Below, in pieces: positions 16,560 to 26,100 of a stretch of DNA of 64,000 bases. Below the pieces are notes generated by a model. That model was not told the DNA's origin, did not search any database, and saw only the letters and a list, made by a program, of their open reading frames with translations. Position 1 is the first letter of the stretch. Each line of letters starts with the position of its first letter. The DNA comes from Amycolatopsis sp. FDAARGOS 1241 (lineage in GTDB: Bacteria > Actinomycetota > Actinomycetes > Mycobacteriales > Pseudonocardiaceae): contig NZ_CP069526.1 in assembly GCF_016889705.1 (NCBI RefSeq), forward strand, positions 5,890,001 to 5,954,000, in the 5' to 3' direction. The position numbers and the translations under genes are program-made.

Positions 16560-18083
16560 ATGACGCACCCGCGGCCCGAGCCGACGACGACCGACGCCGG
16601 CATCCCGGTGGAAAGCGACGAGCACTCGCTCACCGTCGGCCCGGACGGTCCGATCCTGCTGCAGGACCACTACCTCATCGAGCAGATGGCGCAGTTCAAC
16701 CGGGAACGCGTGCCGGAGCGCCAGCCGCACGCGAAGGGCAGCGGCGCGTTCGGCCGGTTCGAGGTGACCGGCGACGTCAGCCGGTACACGAAGGCCGCGG
16801 TGTTCCAGCCTGGCGCGAAAACCGAGATGGTGGCGCGGTTCTCGACCGTGGCCGGTGAGCGCGGCAGCCCCGACACGTGGCGGGATCCGCGCGGGTTCGC
16901 GCTGAAGTTCTACACCACCGAAGGCGTGTACGACATGGTCGGCAACAACACGCCGGTGTTCTTCGTGAAAGACCCGTTGAAATTCCAGCACTTCATCCGG
17001 TCGCAGAAACGCCGGGCGGACAACAACCTGCGCGACCACGACATGCAGTGGGACTTCTGGACGCTGTCCCCCGAGTCGGCGCACCAGGTGACGTGGCTGA
17101 TGGGCGACCGCGGGATCCCGCGCACGTGGCGGCACATGAACGGGTACAGCTCGCACACGTACCTGTGGGTCAACGCGGCCGGTGAGCGGTTCTGGGTGAA
17201 GTACCACTTCAAGACCGACCAGGGCATCGAGTTCTTCACGCAGCACGAAGCCGACCAGATGGCCAGCGCCGACACCGACTACCACACCCGAGACCTGTTC
17301 GAGGCCATCGAGCGCGGCGACTTCCCGAGCTGGACGCTCCACGTCCAGGTGATGCCGTTCGACGAGGCGGAGAATTACCGCTTCAACCCGTTCGACCTCA
17401 CCAAGGTGTGGCCGCACGGCGACTACCCGCTGATCGAAGTCGGACGCATGACGCTCGATCGCAACCCCACCGATCATCACGCCGAGATCGAACAGGCGGC
17501 GTTCGAGCCCAACAACATGGTGCCCGGCATCGGCCCGAGCCCGGACCGGATGCTGCTGGGCCGCCTGTTCGCCTATGCCGACGCGCACCGCTACCGCATC
17601 GGGCCGAACTACAAGCAGCTGCCGGTGAACGCGTCGCACTCCCCCGTGCACAGCTACAGCAAGGACGGCTCGATGCGCTACACCAAGGTGTCGGACCCGG
17701 TGTACGCACCGAACTCGAAGGGCGGGCCGCGCGCGGACACCGACCGCTACGGCACGCCCGCGGGCTGGCACACCGCCGGTGACATGGTGCGTTCGGCCTA
17801 CGTCGACCACGAGCAGGACGACGACTGGGGCCAGCCCGGCACGATGGTGCGTGAGGTTCTCGACGACGAGGCGCGCGAGCGGCTGGTGGACAACATCGTC
17901 GGCCACTTGCTCAACGGCGTCAGCGAACCCGTGCTGCAGCGGGCGTTCGAGTACTGGCGCAACGTGGACAAGGACCTCGGCGATCGCGTCGAGTCCGGCG
18001 TGCGCGCGAAGGCCGGGGAGAAGGACCCGAAGGCGGGCGAGCAGGGCAACCCGGCGAGGCGGGACATGCAACGGAAGGCTTGA
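16560..18083 (+). CDS. katA: Monofunctional heme catalase (clade 3-like)
   Basis: A 507-residue small-subunit catalase that disproportionates hydrogen peroxide. The catalytic His is in [10 protein letters not shown] (about residue 59), the distal Asn in VGNNTPVFF, and the proximal heme Tyr in [14 protein letters not shown]. The length fits the small-subunit class without the extra C-terminal domain. ACGAGGAGATGGCGAC provides a Shine-Dalgarno for the ATG at 16560. No FurA or OxyR gene is adjacent; the GntR gene ends 78 bp upstream. The C-terminal 30 residues are Lys/Gly-rich and variable in the family. Confidence 0.93.
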   Translation: MTHPRPEPTTTDAGIPVESDEHSLTVGPDGPILLQDHYLIEQMAQFNRERVPERQPHAKGSGAFGRFEVTGDVSRYTKAAVFQPGAKTEMVARFSTVAGERGSPDTWRDPRGFALKFYTTEGVYDMVGNNTPVFFVKDPLKFQHFIRSQKRRADNNLRDHDMQWDFWTLSPESAHQVTWLMGDRGIPRTWRHMNGYSSHTYLWVNAAGERFWVKYHFKTDQGIEFFTQHEADQMASADTDYHTRDLFEAIERGDFPSWTLHVQVMPFDEAENYRFNPFDLTKVWPHGDYPLIEVGRMTLDRNPTDHHAEIEQAAFEPNNMVPGIGPSPDRMLLGRLFAYADAHRYRIGPNYKQLPVNASHSPVHSYSKDGSMRYTKVSDPVYAPNSKGGPRADTDRYGTPAGWHTAGDMVRSAYVDHEQDDDWGQPGTMVREVLDDEARERLVDNIVGHLLNGVSEPVLQRAFEYWRNVDKDLGDRVESGVRAKAGEKDPKAGEQGNPARRDMQRKA

Positions 18084-18149
18084 TCGTCCACTTCGGAACG
18101 TGGGAAATTCCGGCGAGCCCGGAGGGCGCGTCGCCTAGACTCCCCTCCC

Positions 18150-19769
18150 ATGGGTCACCTGGAGGTCGCGCACCTCGACTACTCGCTGCCCGACGGGCGG
18201 CCGCTGCTCGGCGACGTGTCGTTTCGCGTGGGCGACGGCGCGGTCGTCGCGCTGGTCGGGCCGAACGGAGCGGGGAAGACGACGTTGCTGCGCCTGCTCT
18301 CGGGTGAGCTCAAACCGCACGGCGGCACGGTGACCGTGTCGGGCGGGCTCGGTGTGATGGGCCAGTTCGTCGGGTCGGTCCGCGACGACCGCACGGTGCG
18401 CGACCTGCTGGTGGCGGTGGCACCCGCGCGGATCCGCGCCGCCGCGGCGGCCGTCGACGCGGCCGAGGAGAAGATCCTGACCGTCGACGACGAGCCGGCG
18501 CAGATGCAGTACGCGCAGGCGTTGAGCGACTGGGCCGAGGTCCGCGGCTACGAGGCCGAGACGACCTGGGACGTGTGCACCACCGCCGCCCTCGGCGTGC
18601 CGTACGAGAAGGCGCGGTGGCGGCTCGTGCGCACGCTGAGCGGCGGTGAGCAGAAGCGGCTGGTACTGGAGGCGCTGCTGCGCGGGCCGGACGAGGTGCT
18701 GCTGCTCGACGAGCCGGACAACTACCTCGACGTGCCGGGCAAGCGGTGGCTCGAGGGCCGGCTGGCCGAGACGCGCAAGACGGTGCTGTTGGTATCACAC
18801 GACCGGGAGCTCCTCGCGCGGGCGGCGGAGAAGATCGTGAGCGTCGAGCCCGGCCCGGCCGGCGGCGACGCGTGGGTGCACGGCGGCGGGTTCGCCACGT
18901 ACCACGAGGCGCGGCGAGAGCGGTTCGCCCGCTACGAGGAGCTCAAGCGGCGCTGGGCCGAGAAGCACGCGCAGCTCAAGAAGCTGGTGCTGGACATGCG
19001 GCAGTACGCGGCCCGCAGCGACGAGATGGCGTCGCGCTACAAAGCCGCGAAGACCCGGCTGCGCAAGTTCGAGGAGGCCGGCCCGCCGCCGGAACCGCCG
19101 CGGCAGCAGGACATCCGCATGCGCCTGCGCGGCGGACGCACCGGCCTGCGCGCGGTGACGTGCGAGGAGCTGGAGCTCACGGGGCTGATGAAGCCGTTCT
19201 CACTGGAGGTCTTCTTCGGCGAACGCGTCGCCGTGCTCGGCTCCAACGGCTCGGGCAAGTCCCACTTCCTGCGCCTGCTGGCCGGCGGCTCCGTCGCCCA
19301 CACCGGCGGGTGGAAGCTGGGCGCCCGCGTCGTGCCGGGGCACTTCGCGCAGACGCACGCGCACCCGGAGCTGACGGGCCGGTCGCCGGTCGACGTCCTC
19401 TGGACCGAACACGCGAAGGACCGCGGCGCCGCGATGGCCGCGCTGCGCCGCTACGAACTGGAACGCCAGGGCGACCAGGCCTTCGACCGCCTGTCCGGCG
19501 GGCAGCAGGCGCGGTTCCAGATCCTGCTCCTCGAACTCGGCGGCGCCACCGCGCTGTTCCTGGACGAACCGACGGACAACCTCGACCTCGAATCGGCCGA
19601 AGCCCTGCAGGCGGGCCTCGAGGCGTATCAGGGCACCGTCGTCGCGGTCACCCACGACCGCTGGTTCGCCCGCACCTTCGACCGCTACCTCATCTTCGGC
19701 TCCGACGGCGTGGTGCGCGAAACCCCGCACCCGGTGTGGGACGAGCGGCGGGTGGAGCGCGCCCGTTAA
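18150..19769 (+). CDS. ABC-F family ATPase
   Basis: A 539-residue soluble protein with two ABC domains and no membrane segment. Domain 1 has Walker A GPNGAGKTT and signature LSGGEQKR; domain 2 has GSNGSGKS and LSGGQQAR, each followed by a Walker B ending in LDEP. A charged coiled-coil linker (RYEELKRRWAEKHAQLKKL...) separates them, the P-site tRNA interaction motif region of ABC-F proteins. These act on ribosomes as translation factors or antibiotic-protection proteins. Which of the two applies here is unknown; no biosynthetic cluster is adjacent. Confidence 0.92.
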   Translation: MGHLEVAHLDYSLPDGRPLLGDVSFRVGDGAVVALVGPNGAGKTTLLRLLSGELKPHGGTVTVSGGLGVMGQFVGSVRDDRTVRDLLVAVAPARIRAAAAAVDAAEEKILTVDDEPAQMQYAQALSDWAEVRGYEAETTWDVCTTAALGVPYEKARWRLVRTLSGGEQKRLVLEALLRGPDEVLLLDEPDNYLDVPGKRWLEGRLAETRKTVLLVSHDRELLARAAEKIVSVEPGPAGGDAWVHGGGFATYHEARRERFARYEELKRRWAEKHAQLKKLVLDMRQYAARSDEMASRYKAAKTRLRKFEEAGPPPEPPRQQDIRMRLRGGRTGLRAVTCEELELTGLMKPFSLEVFFGERVAVLGSNGSGKSHFLRLLAGGSVAHTGGWKLGARVVPGHFAQTHAHPELTGRSPVDVLWTEHAKDRGAAMAALRRYELERQGDQAFDRLSGGQQARFQILLLELGGATALFLDEPTDNLDLESAEALQAGLEAYQGTVVAVTHDRWFARTFDRYLIFGSDGVVRETPHPVWDERRVERAR

Positions 19770-20014
19770 GCGAGCCGGCAGCCGCAGCGGTTGACGGGGC
19801 GCGGTCGGGCCACCGTGGGTGGTGCAACCCGCCGCCCTCGGCTGCCCATCGCGACGACCGGGCAGCCGCGGAAGCACGGCCCAGGGCAAGCGGCGGTGAA
19901 CGCGCAAGCCGGTCGCCAAAGCCGACCGGCGAGCGCGCAGCGTCACTCGCCTGCCCGGGGCAGTGGCCAGGGGACGAGCGGCGGGTGGAGGGCGCCCGTC
20001 AGCGAGCCGGCAGC
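19740..20014. repeat. 43-bp imperfect direct repeat flanking 190 bp
   Basis: The segment from 19740 (GACGAGCGGCGGGTGGAG..., the last codons of the ABC-F gene) recurs from 19973 to 20014 with only four differences, ending in GCGAGCCGGCAGC. The second copy carries the stop codon and last codons of the convergent ATPase gene. The 190 bp between them hold no ORF I trust. The layout suggests a local duplication at the junction of two genes. Confidence 0.7.
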
Positions 20015-20391
20015 ACGAGCTCCGCGCGGGTCACCGAGATGTCGCCCAGGGTGTGGGACCACCAGGTGGACGCGAGGTCCTCGATGAGGAACCGGCCTGC
20101 GACGCGCTCGGGGGAGAGTTCCGTGGCCGCCGGGGTCTCGGGTTCGTCGCGTTCGACGTCGATGCGGAGGCGGGGCGGCGTCTGCACCAGGCTGAGGCGG
20201 AGGCCGCGGAAGGTGGCGCCGTCGCGGCCGGCGTCGGTGACGAGTTCGTCCATGAGCTGCACGGCATCACCGACGATGGCTTCCGGCACGTGGGCCAGCA
20301 TGGCCCGCAACGTGACCCGCGCGGCCGCCGCGGTGTCGGGCCCGTTGAACACGGCCGTGGCAGCGCCGGGTGGCTGCGGCTCCTCGGTCAT
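19999..20391 (-). CDS. RsbW-like ATP-binding (anti-sigma/GHKL-type) protein
   Basis: A 130-residue protein matching the small actinobacterial GHKL ATPases: an N-box-like DAVQLMDELVTDAGRDGA, a central RLRIDVERDEPE, and GRFLIEDLASTWWSH, equivalent to the G-box region (GLxLVxxLA). The normal N-box Asn is replaced, so ATP binding or kinase activity may be altered. Such proteins act as anti-sigma factors or serine kinases in stress signalling. A GGTT-N16-GGGTAC element upstream matches stress-sigma (SigB/SigF-type) promoters, which suits this role. Confidence 0.7.
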   Translation of the reverse strand: MTEEPQPPGAATAVFNGPDTAAAARVTLRAMLAHVPEAIVGDAVQLMDELVTDAGRDGATFRGLRLSLVQTPPRLRIDVERDEPETPAATELSPERVAGRFLIEDLASTWWSHTLGDISVTRAELVLPAR

Positions 20392-20436
20392 GGCTGTGCC
20401 CTCCCCTGTCAGGCGGTGATCGAGCTCAGTGCAGGT

Positions 20437-20462
20437 ACCCAGCGCGTTCGATCTTCAACCCT
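20437..20462 (-). promoter_or_regulatory. SigB/SigF-type promoter candidate for the RsbW-like gene
   Basis: On the minus strand GGTT is followed after 16 bases by GGGTAC, close to the actinobacterial general-stress consensus GTTT-N15-17-GGGTAT. It lies 46 bases before the ATG at 20391. Confidence 0.45.
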
Positions 20463-20798
20463 CCGGGTTACCGTCCGACCACATGGTGAGAACACTCGGT
20501 CCGGGGATGTTGTTGATGTTCCCCAATCTGGACCGGCCAGGACAGCGAACCGCCCGTCAGCGCCGTGGTCAAGTCCCCCCCGCCGCTCCACCGCGGCCGA
20601 GGCCACCGAATCCGGCCGGACGCCGAACGCGAACGAGCCGTGGGCCGCGAGCGCGCGTGCCGCGCCGCCTCGACCACCTCGTCGGTGGGGGTCGGGACCG
20701 TCCACTGCGGACGTACCTCGCAGGTGCGGTCAACCGGGACCGGCCCTGTGGTTTCCTGAAACGGAGAACTCTCCGCCCGGCGCACCCCAAGAGGCCCG
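20463..20798. other. Gap with two adjacent palindromes before the TetR chimera
   Basis: No ORF in this stretch is convincing. GTCCACTGCGGAC (20700-20712) is a variant of the recurring CCACNGTGG palindrome. GTTTCCTGAAAC (20751-20762) is followed directly by GGAGAACTCTCC (20763-20774). These two back-to-back palindromes sit just before the TetR start and are plausible operator sites for that DNA-binding domain. Confidence 0.45.
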
Positions 20799-21972
20799 AT
20801 GCCCGACCGCACCGACGCGGAGCACAACCACACGCGCATCCTCGAGACCGCCGCGGCCGCGCTGGCCGAGGACGGCGACGTGTCGCTGAACTCGATCGCG
20901 AAGCGAGCCGGCGTCGGTCCGGGCACGCTCTACCGGCACTTCCCCGCCCGGGAAGCGCTCGTGCTCGCCGTCGGGGCGGTGGCGGACCGGTGGGGGTGTG
21001 AGGTCCGGTGGTGGCGCGGTGAGCGGATCGTCACCGTCGAGGACAACTACGACAACCTGGGCTACGGCACCGGCGACATCACGCGCGACAGCCGTTACAC
21101 CCGCTACGTCGACGACCACCGGATGCTGCGCAGCCACACCTCCGCCCTGATCCCCGCCGCACTCCGCGCGCTGGCCACCGACCCGGCCGGCGACGTGCTC
21201 CTCGCCTGCCCGGGGATCGTCCACCGCCGCGACAGGACCGGGTGCACACCGGCACTCCCCACCAGCTCGACGTGTGGCGCGTCACCCGCGGGAAGCGGAT
21301 GACCACCACCGACCTGGACGAGCTGGTGGAGGTCATCGCCGCAACCCTGCTGCCCGGTGCGGAGTACCGGCACGAACGCCGCGTCCACCCCTACACCCTC
21401 GACGGCCGCCAGATCGACGTCGCCCGCGACGGCGCGTGGCTCGAGGTCGCGGAGTGCGGGCTGGCGCACCCGCGGGTGCGCTGCCCCGCGCCGGCCTCGG
21501 CGACGAGTGGAGCGGCCTCGCGCTCGGCCGCGGACTCGACCGGATGCTGATGCTGCTCAAGGACATCCGGGACATCCGGGTCCTGCGTTCGCCCGACCCC
21601 TCCGTCGCCGCGCAACTCGCCGACCTGGCGCCCTACCGGCCCGTCTCGGCGATGCCGGCGATCCGCCGCGACCTCTCCGTCGCCGTCGACGGTACCGACC
21701 GCGCCGAAGACCTCGGCGACCGCGTCCGCGAAGCCCTCGGCTCCGATGCCGACTGCGTCGAGACCGTCGAAATCCTCGCCCAGACCCCGGTCGCCGACCT
21801 GCCACCCCAGGCGCGTCACCGGCTCGGCGCGCGGCCGGACCAGAAGAACGTGCTCGTCAAGGTCGTCCTGCGCCGCCTCGATCGAACCCTCACCGACCCC
21901 GAAGCCAACGCGCTCCGCGACCGCATCCACGCCGCCGTCCGCCAGGGCACCGGCGGTTCGCCGGTTTCGTGA
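20799..21972 (+). pseudogene. Chimera: TetR DNA-binding domain fused to a decayed PheRS-like gene
   Basis: From ATG 20799 the first 55 or so residues are a complete TetR helix-turn-helix (ILETAAAALAEDGDVSLNSI, GVGPGTLYRHFPAREALVLAV). Without a stop, the reading then becomes a phenylalanyl-tRNA-synthetase-like protein: ERIVTVEDNYDNLGYG, LRSHTSALIPAALRAL, the class II motif region HTGTPHQLDVWRVTRGKRM, WSGLALGRGLDRMLML (motif 3), YRPVSAMPAIRRDLS, and an FDX-ACB-like C-terminus (KNVLVKVVLRRLDRTLTD). The second part is itself shifted near 21233 and near 21485. The simplest account is a deletion joining two genes, followed by decay. Some actinomycetes carry such a PheRS-related paralogue of unknown function. 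Confidence 0.7.
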
Positions 21973-22075
21973 AGTGACCGGCGTCCCGCGTCCGCCGGAA
22001 ATCCGGTGGACGCGGTGGCGGGGCGTCCGTACCCTGCACGTTGACCGTGGCATCGAGCCCAGGAGGTGAGGACCC

Positions 22076-22129
22076 ATGAACACTGTTTCGATGTGGGTGC
22101 TCCCCTCGTCGTCACGGTCGGGCGGCTAG
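22076..22129 (+). CDS. Possible 17-residue leader peptide
   Basis: CCAGGAGGTGAGGACCC places a near-perfect Shine-Dalgarno before ATG 22076. The ORF reads MNTVSMWVLPSSSRSGG and stops at 22127-22129, 41 bases before the GNAT start. An SD this strong in front of a very short ORF suggests translation. It may be a regulatory leader for the GNAT-infA pair. No homologue is known to me. Confidence 0.35.
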   Translation: MNTVSMWVLPSSSRSGG

Positions 22130-22170
22130 GGGTCCGCCCGGGAGCGCCTTCGGTGTACACATCCCGAAGG

Positions 22171-22899
22171 GTGACTACCTTGGATTCTTTGTGTGTGGCC
22201 CGGGTGTCGCGCAGCTGCTGGCACGCGCTGGACGACGACCGGGTGATCGGCCGCGGAGAGGTTTCCCGGCGGCCCGATGGACGACCGTTCCTGAGCATCG
22301 ACGTCTGGCGCGACGACGCGTTCGCCCGCCTGGCCGAAGCGATGCTGCCGGCATTGCCGAGACCGCTGTACACAATGGTCGACGAACGTGAGGCCGGCTT
22401 GACGTCCCACTGGCGGGCAGCCGGCTTCTCGGTCCGCCGCCGGGAATGGGACTGCCTGATCCCCACCGGCCCCGCGGAGCCGTCGGACGTGCCGGTGATT
22501 TCCCCCGAAGAAGAACCGCTGTCCGAGCTGGACCGCGTGATCCGCGAGGAGGTCGAGGCGACCGTCGGCTGGCAGGAAATGCCGGCCGAGCTGGTGGGCC
22601 CGGGCGTGGTGGACCCGTCGAAGTACGCGGTGGCAACGAACTCCGGCCGCTACGTCGGGTTGATCCGCGTGACGCAGGTGCAGCGCCTGCCGCGGATCGG
22701 ACTGATCGCGGTACGCGCCGACGAGCGGCGGCGTGGTGTCGCGCGCGCGTTGCTCGGCCACGCATTGGGTTCGCTGCACGAGCGTGGCATCGAAACGGCG
22801 TCGGCGGAGCTGAACGAATCGAACGCCGCCGCCTTGGCGCTGTTCGACGGATTCGGTGCGCGCCGCGTGGGCAGCAACCTGGAATTGGTGCTGCGCTGA
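22171..22899 (+). CDS. GNAT-family N-acetyltransferase
   Basis: About 242 residues. The C-terminal 90 residues carry the GNAT acetyl-CoA site ([24 protein letters not shown], the R/Q-x-x-G-x-G/A motif, then [23 protein letters not shown]). The N-terminal part has no clear signature. The GTG at 22171 is chosen because the coding signal starts there; an in-frame start at 22066 would run over the strong SD and small ORF. Its TGA shares a base with the ATG of the downstream infA-like gene, so the two are translationally coupled. The acetyl acceptor is unknown; a translation-related target is possible from the coupling. Confidence 0.8.
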   Translation: MTTLDSLCVARVSRSCWHALDDDRVIGRGEVSRRPDGRPFLSIDVWRDDAFARLAEAMLPALPRPLYTMVDEREAGLTSHWRAAGFSVRRREWDCLIPTGPAEPSDVPVISPEEEPLSELDRVIREEVEATVGWQEMPAELVGPGVVDPSKYAVATNSGRYVGLIRVTQVQRLPRIGLIAVRADERRRGVARALLGHALGSLHERGIETASAELNESNAAALALFDGFGARRVGSNLELVLR

Positions 22900-23117
22900 T
22901 GGCCAAGACGGGGATAGAAGTGGAAGGCACCGTCGTGGAGTGCCTTCGCAACGCGACCTTCCGCGTGGAACTGGCCAACGGGCACCGGGTGCTCGCCCAC
23001 ATCAGCGGGAAGATCCGGCGCAACTACATCAAGATCATGCCGTTCGACCGCGTCCTGCTCGAGCTGAGCCCGTACGACCTCGATCGAGGCCGGATCCTCT
23101 TCCGCTACCGGACCTAG
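22899..23117 (+). CDS. infA: Translation initiation factor IF-1 (probable second copy)
   Basis: A 72-residue S1/OB-fold protein with the IF-1 hallmarks: [62 protein letters not shown]-1 binds the A site of the 30S subunit. The housekeeping actinobacterial infA lies in the ribosomal-protein region next to rpmJ. This copy instead stands behind a GNAT gene and ends in RT, so it is probably a paralogue; that cannot be confirmed from one window. It starts within the GNAT stop (TGATG). Confidence 0.9.
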   Translation: MAKTGIEVEGTVVECLRNATFRVELANGHRVLAHISGKIRRNYIKIMPFDRVLLELSPYDLDRGRILFRYRT

Positions 23118-23128
23118 TGCGGCACCGG

Positions 23129-23162
23129 GCTCTTCCGGGTCACCACCGGCCCGGAAGAGCCC
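23129..23162. terminator. Bidirectional terminator between infA and dnaE2
   Basis: A perfect twelve-base stem (23129-23140 with 23151-23162, centred on CTCTTCCGGG / CCCGGAAGAG) with a ten-base loop lies between the converging ends of infA and dnaE2. Confidence 0.75.
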
Positions 23163-23173
23163 GGCCCGGGCCG

Positions 23174-26100
23174 TCACCGGAAGTCCCGCGACTTCAGGGC
23201 CAGGTTCCTGAGGTCCAGCGGCTCGATCCGATCGGCCACAATGGACACTGTGCCCTGGCCGACCTGCGCGATCCCGCGCACCACGACCGCGCTGTGGTTC
23301 TGCAGCACGCGGCGGCCGCGGCGCCACACGCCGACGGACACGATGACGTTCGCCATGCCCGTCTCGTCTTCCAGGTTCAGGAACGTGATCCCGCCGGCGG
23401 TGGCGGGGCGTTGCTTGTGCGTGATGGCACCGCCGACGTGGACGCGTGTTCCGTCGGGCACCGCGAGCAGCTCACCGGCCGGGATGGCACCCAGCGTGTC
23501 GAGGTGCTCGCGCAGGAAGGAGACCGGGTGGCGGTCCGGGGTGATGCCCGTCGCCCACAGGTCCGCGGTGGCCAGTTCGAACGCCGTCATGCCCGGCAGT
23601 GCCGGAGCGTGGTGGCCGAGCGCCAGGCCGGGCAGGTGACCGGCCCGGATGCTCGCCGCGGGACCGGCCGCCCACAGCGCCGAGCGGCGGTCGACCGAGC
23701 CGAACGCCCCCGCGGTGGCGAGGGATTCGACAACCGGGCGAGCGAGCTGCACGCGTTCGGTCAGCTCGCCGATCGACGCGAACGGGCCGCTCGCGTCTCG
23801 TTCCGCGACGATGCGGTCGGCGACGTCCTGGCCGACGGACCGGATTCCGGCCAGACCGAGGCGGATCGCGACGCCGCCGGTGCTGTCCGGACAGGACTCG
23901 AGCGTCGCGTGCGGCAACGACCGGTTCAGGTCGGGTGAGCGGGTGAGGACGCCGTGGTGGCGGGCGTCGGCGACCAGTGACTGAGGACTGTAGAACCCCA
24001 TCGGCTGCGCGCGCAGCAGCCCGGCGCAGAACGCGGCCGGGTAGTAGCGCTTGAACCACGCCGATGCGTACACCAGCAGCGCGAACGACATCGAGTGCGC
24101 CTCGGGGAACCCGTAGCCGGAGAAGGCGTGGATCTGCTCGAAGATCCGGGCCGCCAGCTCGGGCGCCACGCCGTTGGCCGCGGCGCCTTCGAAGAACCGG
24201 CCCGCGAGCCGGCGCATCTTGGCGCTGGACCTCTTGGCCCCCATGGCCCGGCGCAGCTGGTCGGCTTCGGCCGCGGTGAACGAGGCGACGTCGCGCGCCA
24301 TCTGCATCACCTGCTCCTGGAACAGGGGCACGCCGAGCGTGCGCTCCAAAGCGGACGCCAGCAGCGGGTGCGCGTGCTCCCACTTCTCTTCCCCGCGCCG
24401 GCGCCGGATGTACGGGTGCACGGAACCGCCCTGGATCGGGCCGGGCCGGATGAGCGCGACCTCCACCACGAGGTCGTAGAACTTCCGCGGCCGCAGGCGG
24501 GGCAGGGTGCCGAGCTGCGCGCGGGACTCGACTTGGAACACTCCCACCGCGTCGGCTTCGCAGAGCATGTCGTACACCGACGGGTCCGCGAGGTCGAGGT
24601 CGTGCAGTCCGATGTGGACGTCGTGGTGCTCGGCGACGAGGTCGATCGTGTAGTGCAGCGCCGAGAGCATGCCCAGCCCGAGCAGGTCGAACTTCGTCAG
24701 GCCGATCGCGGCGCAGTCGTCCTTGTCCCACTGCAGCACCGACCGGTCGGCGGCCGTCGCCCACTCGACGGGCACGATCTCGCTCACGGGCGTCTTCGCG
24801 ATCACCATGCCACCGGAGTGCACACCGAGGTGGCGCGGGGTGTCCTCGAGCCAGGTGGCGCACTCCAGCACGTCTTCGGGGATGTCGTGCCCTTCCCGCT
24901 CCCCCGGCGCCGAACCGCTCGCGACGGACGACCAGCGGTCCACCTGCTTGCCGAACGCGTCCTGCTGCCCCTGCGAGTAGCCGAGCGCCTTCGCCGCGTC
25001 GCGGATCGCCGAGCGCGCGCGGTAGGTGATCACGTTCGCGACCTGCGCGGCGTGGAAGCGGCCGTGCTTCTCGTAGACGTACTGGATCACTTCCTCGCGC
25101 CGGTCGGACTCGATGTCGACGTCGATGTCCGGCGGCCCGTCGCGTTCGGGGGCGAGGAAGCGTTCGAACAGCAGGTTCCACTTCACCGGGTCGGCGTGGC
25201 TGATCTGCAGCGCGAAGCAGACGGCGGAGTTGGCGGCCGAGCCTCGGCCCTGCGCGAGGATGTTCTCCTGACGGCAGAACCGCACGATGTCCCACACCAC
25301 CAGGAAGTAGCCGGGGAACCCGAGCCGGCGGATCACGTCGAGCTCGTGGTCGAGCTGCGCGTAGGCCTTCGGGTTGTCCGCGCGGCTGCCGTATCGCCGC
25401 GCGGCGCCCTCGAACGTGAGGTGGCGCAGGAAGTCGTCCTCGTCGGCGAACGCGGCGGGCACGCCGAACGGCGGCAGTTCCGGCGCGACCAGCGCGAGGT
25501 CGAACGCGCATTCCACGCCCAGCAACGCCGCCCGCTGCACCGCTCCCGGGTAGCGCGCGAAGCGGCCGGCCTGTTCGGCGCCACTGCGCAGGAACGCCGT
25601 GCCGTCGGCGGGCAGCCAGCCTTCCAGGTCGTCGACGGAGCGTCGCGCCCGGATCGCCGCGACCGCGGCCGCGTGGCGCGCCTGCTCGGGGCGCGCGTAG
25701 TGGACGTTGTTGGTCGCGACGGTCGGCAGCTTCAGCTCGCCGGCCAGCGCGGCAAGCAGGTCGTTGTGGACGTCGTCGAGCGGCAGGCCCTGCTCGAGCA
25801 GTTCGACGGCCACGTTGTCCCGGCCGAACCGGTCGGCCAGCGTCTTCAACGCGGCGGCCGCGCCCGCGTCGTCGCCGCGGGCGAGCGCGCCGCGGACGGC
25901 ACCCTTGCGGCAGCCGCTGAGCACGAGGACGTGGCCGCGCAGCTCGTCGGCGACGTCGTCGAGCGCGAGCACCGGACGGCCCTTCTCCCCCGCCAGCTGC
26001 CCGCGCGAAATGACCGAGCACAGGCGCCGGTAGCCGTCGATGTCACGTGCGATGACCTGCAGGTGCGTGCCCGCCGGGTCGGCCACGCCGCCCTGCGGCG

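Noticed and set aside
15783..18071. 762-codon minus-strand ORF opposite katA and the GntR gene
   Set aside because: Composition is His/Arg/Val-rich with no family resemblance; the plus strand carries two well-conserved proteins.
22066..22170. Longer GNAT start at 22066
   Set aside because: It would read through a strong SD and small ORF in another frame, and the added residues show no conserved character.
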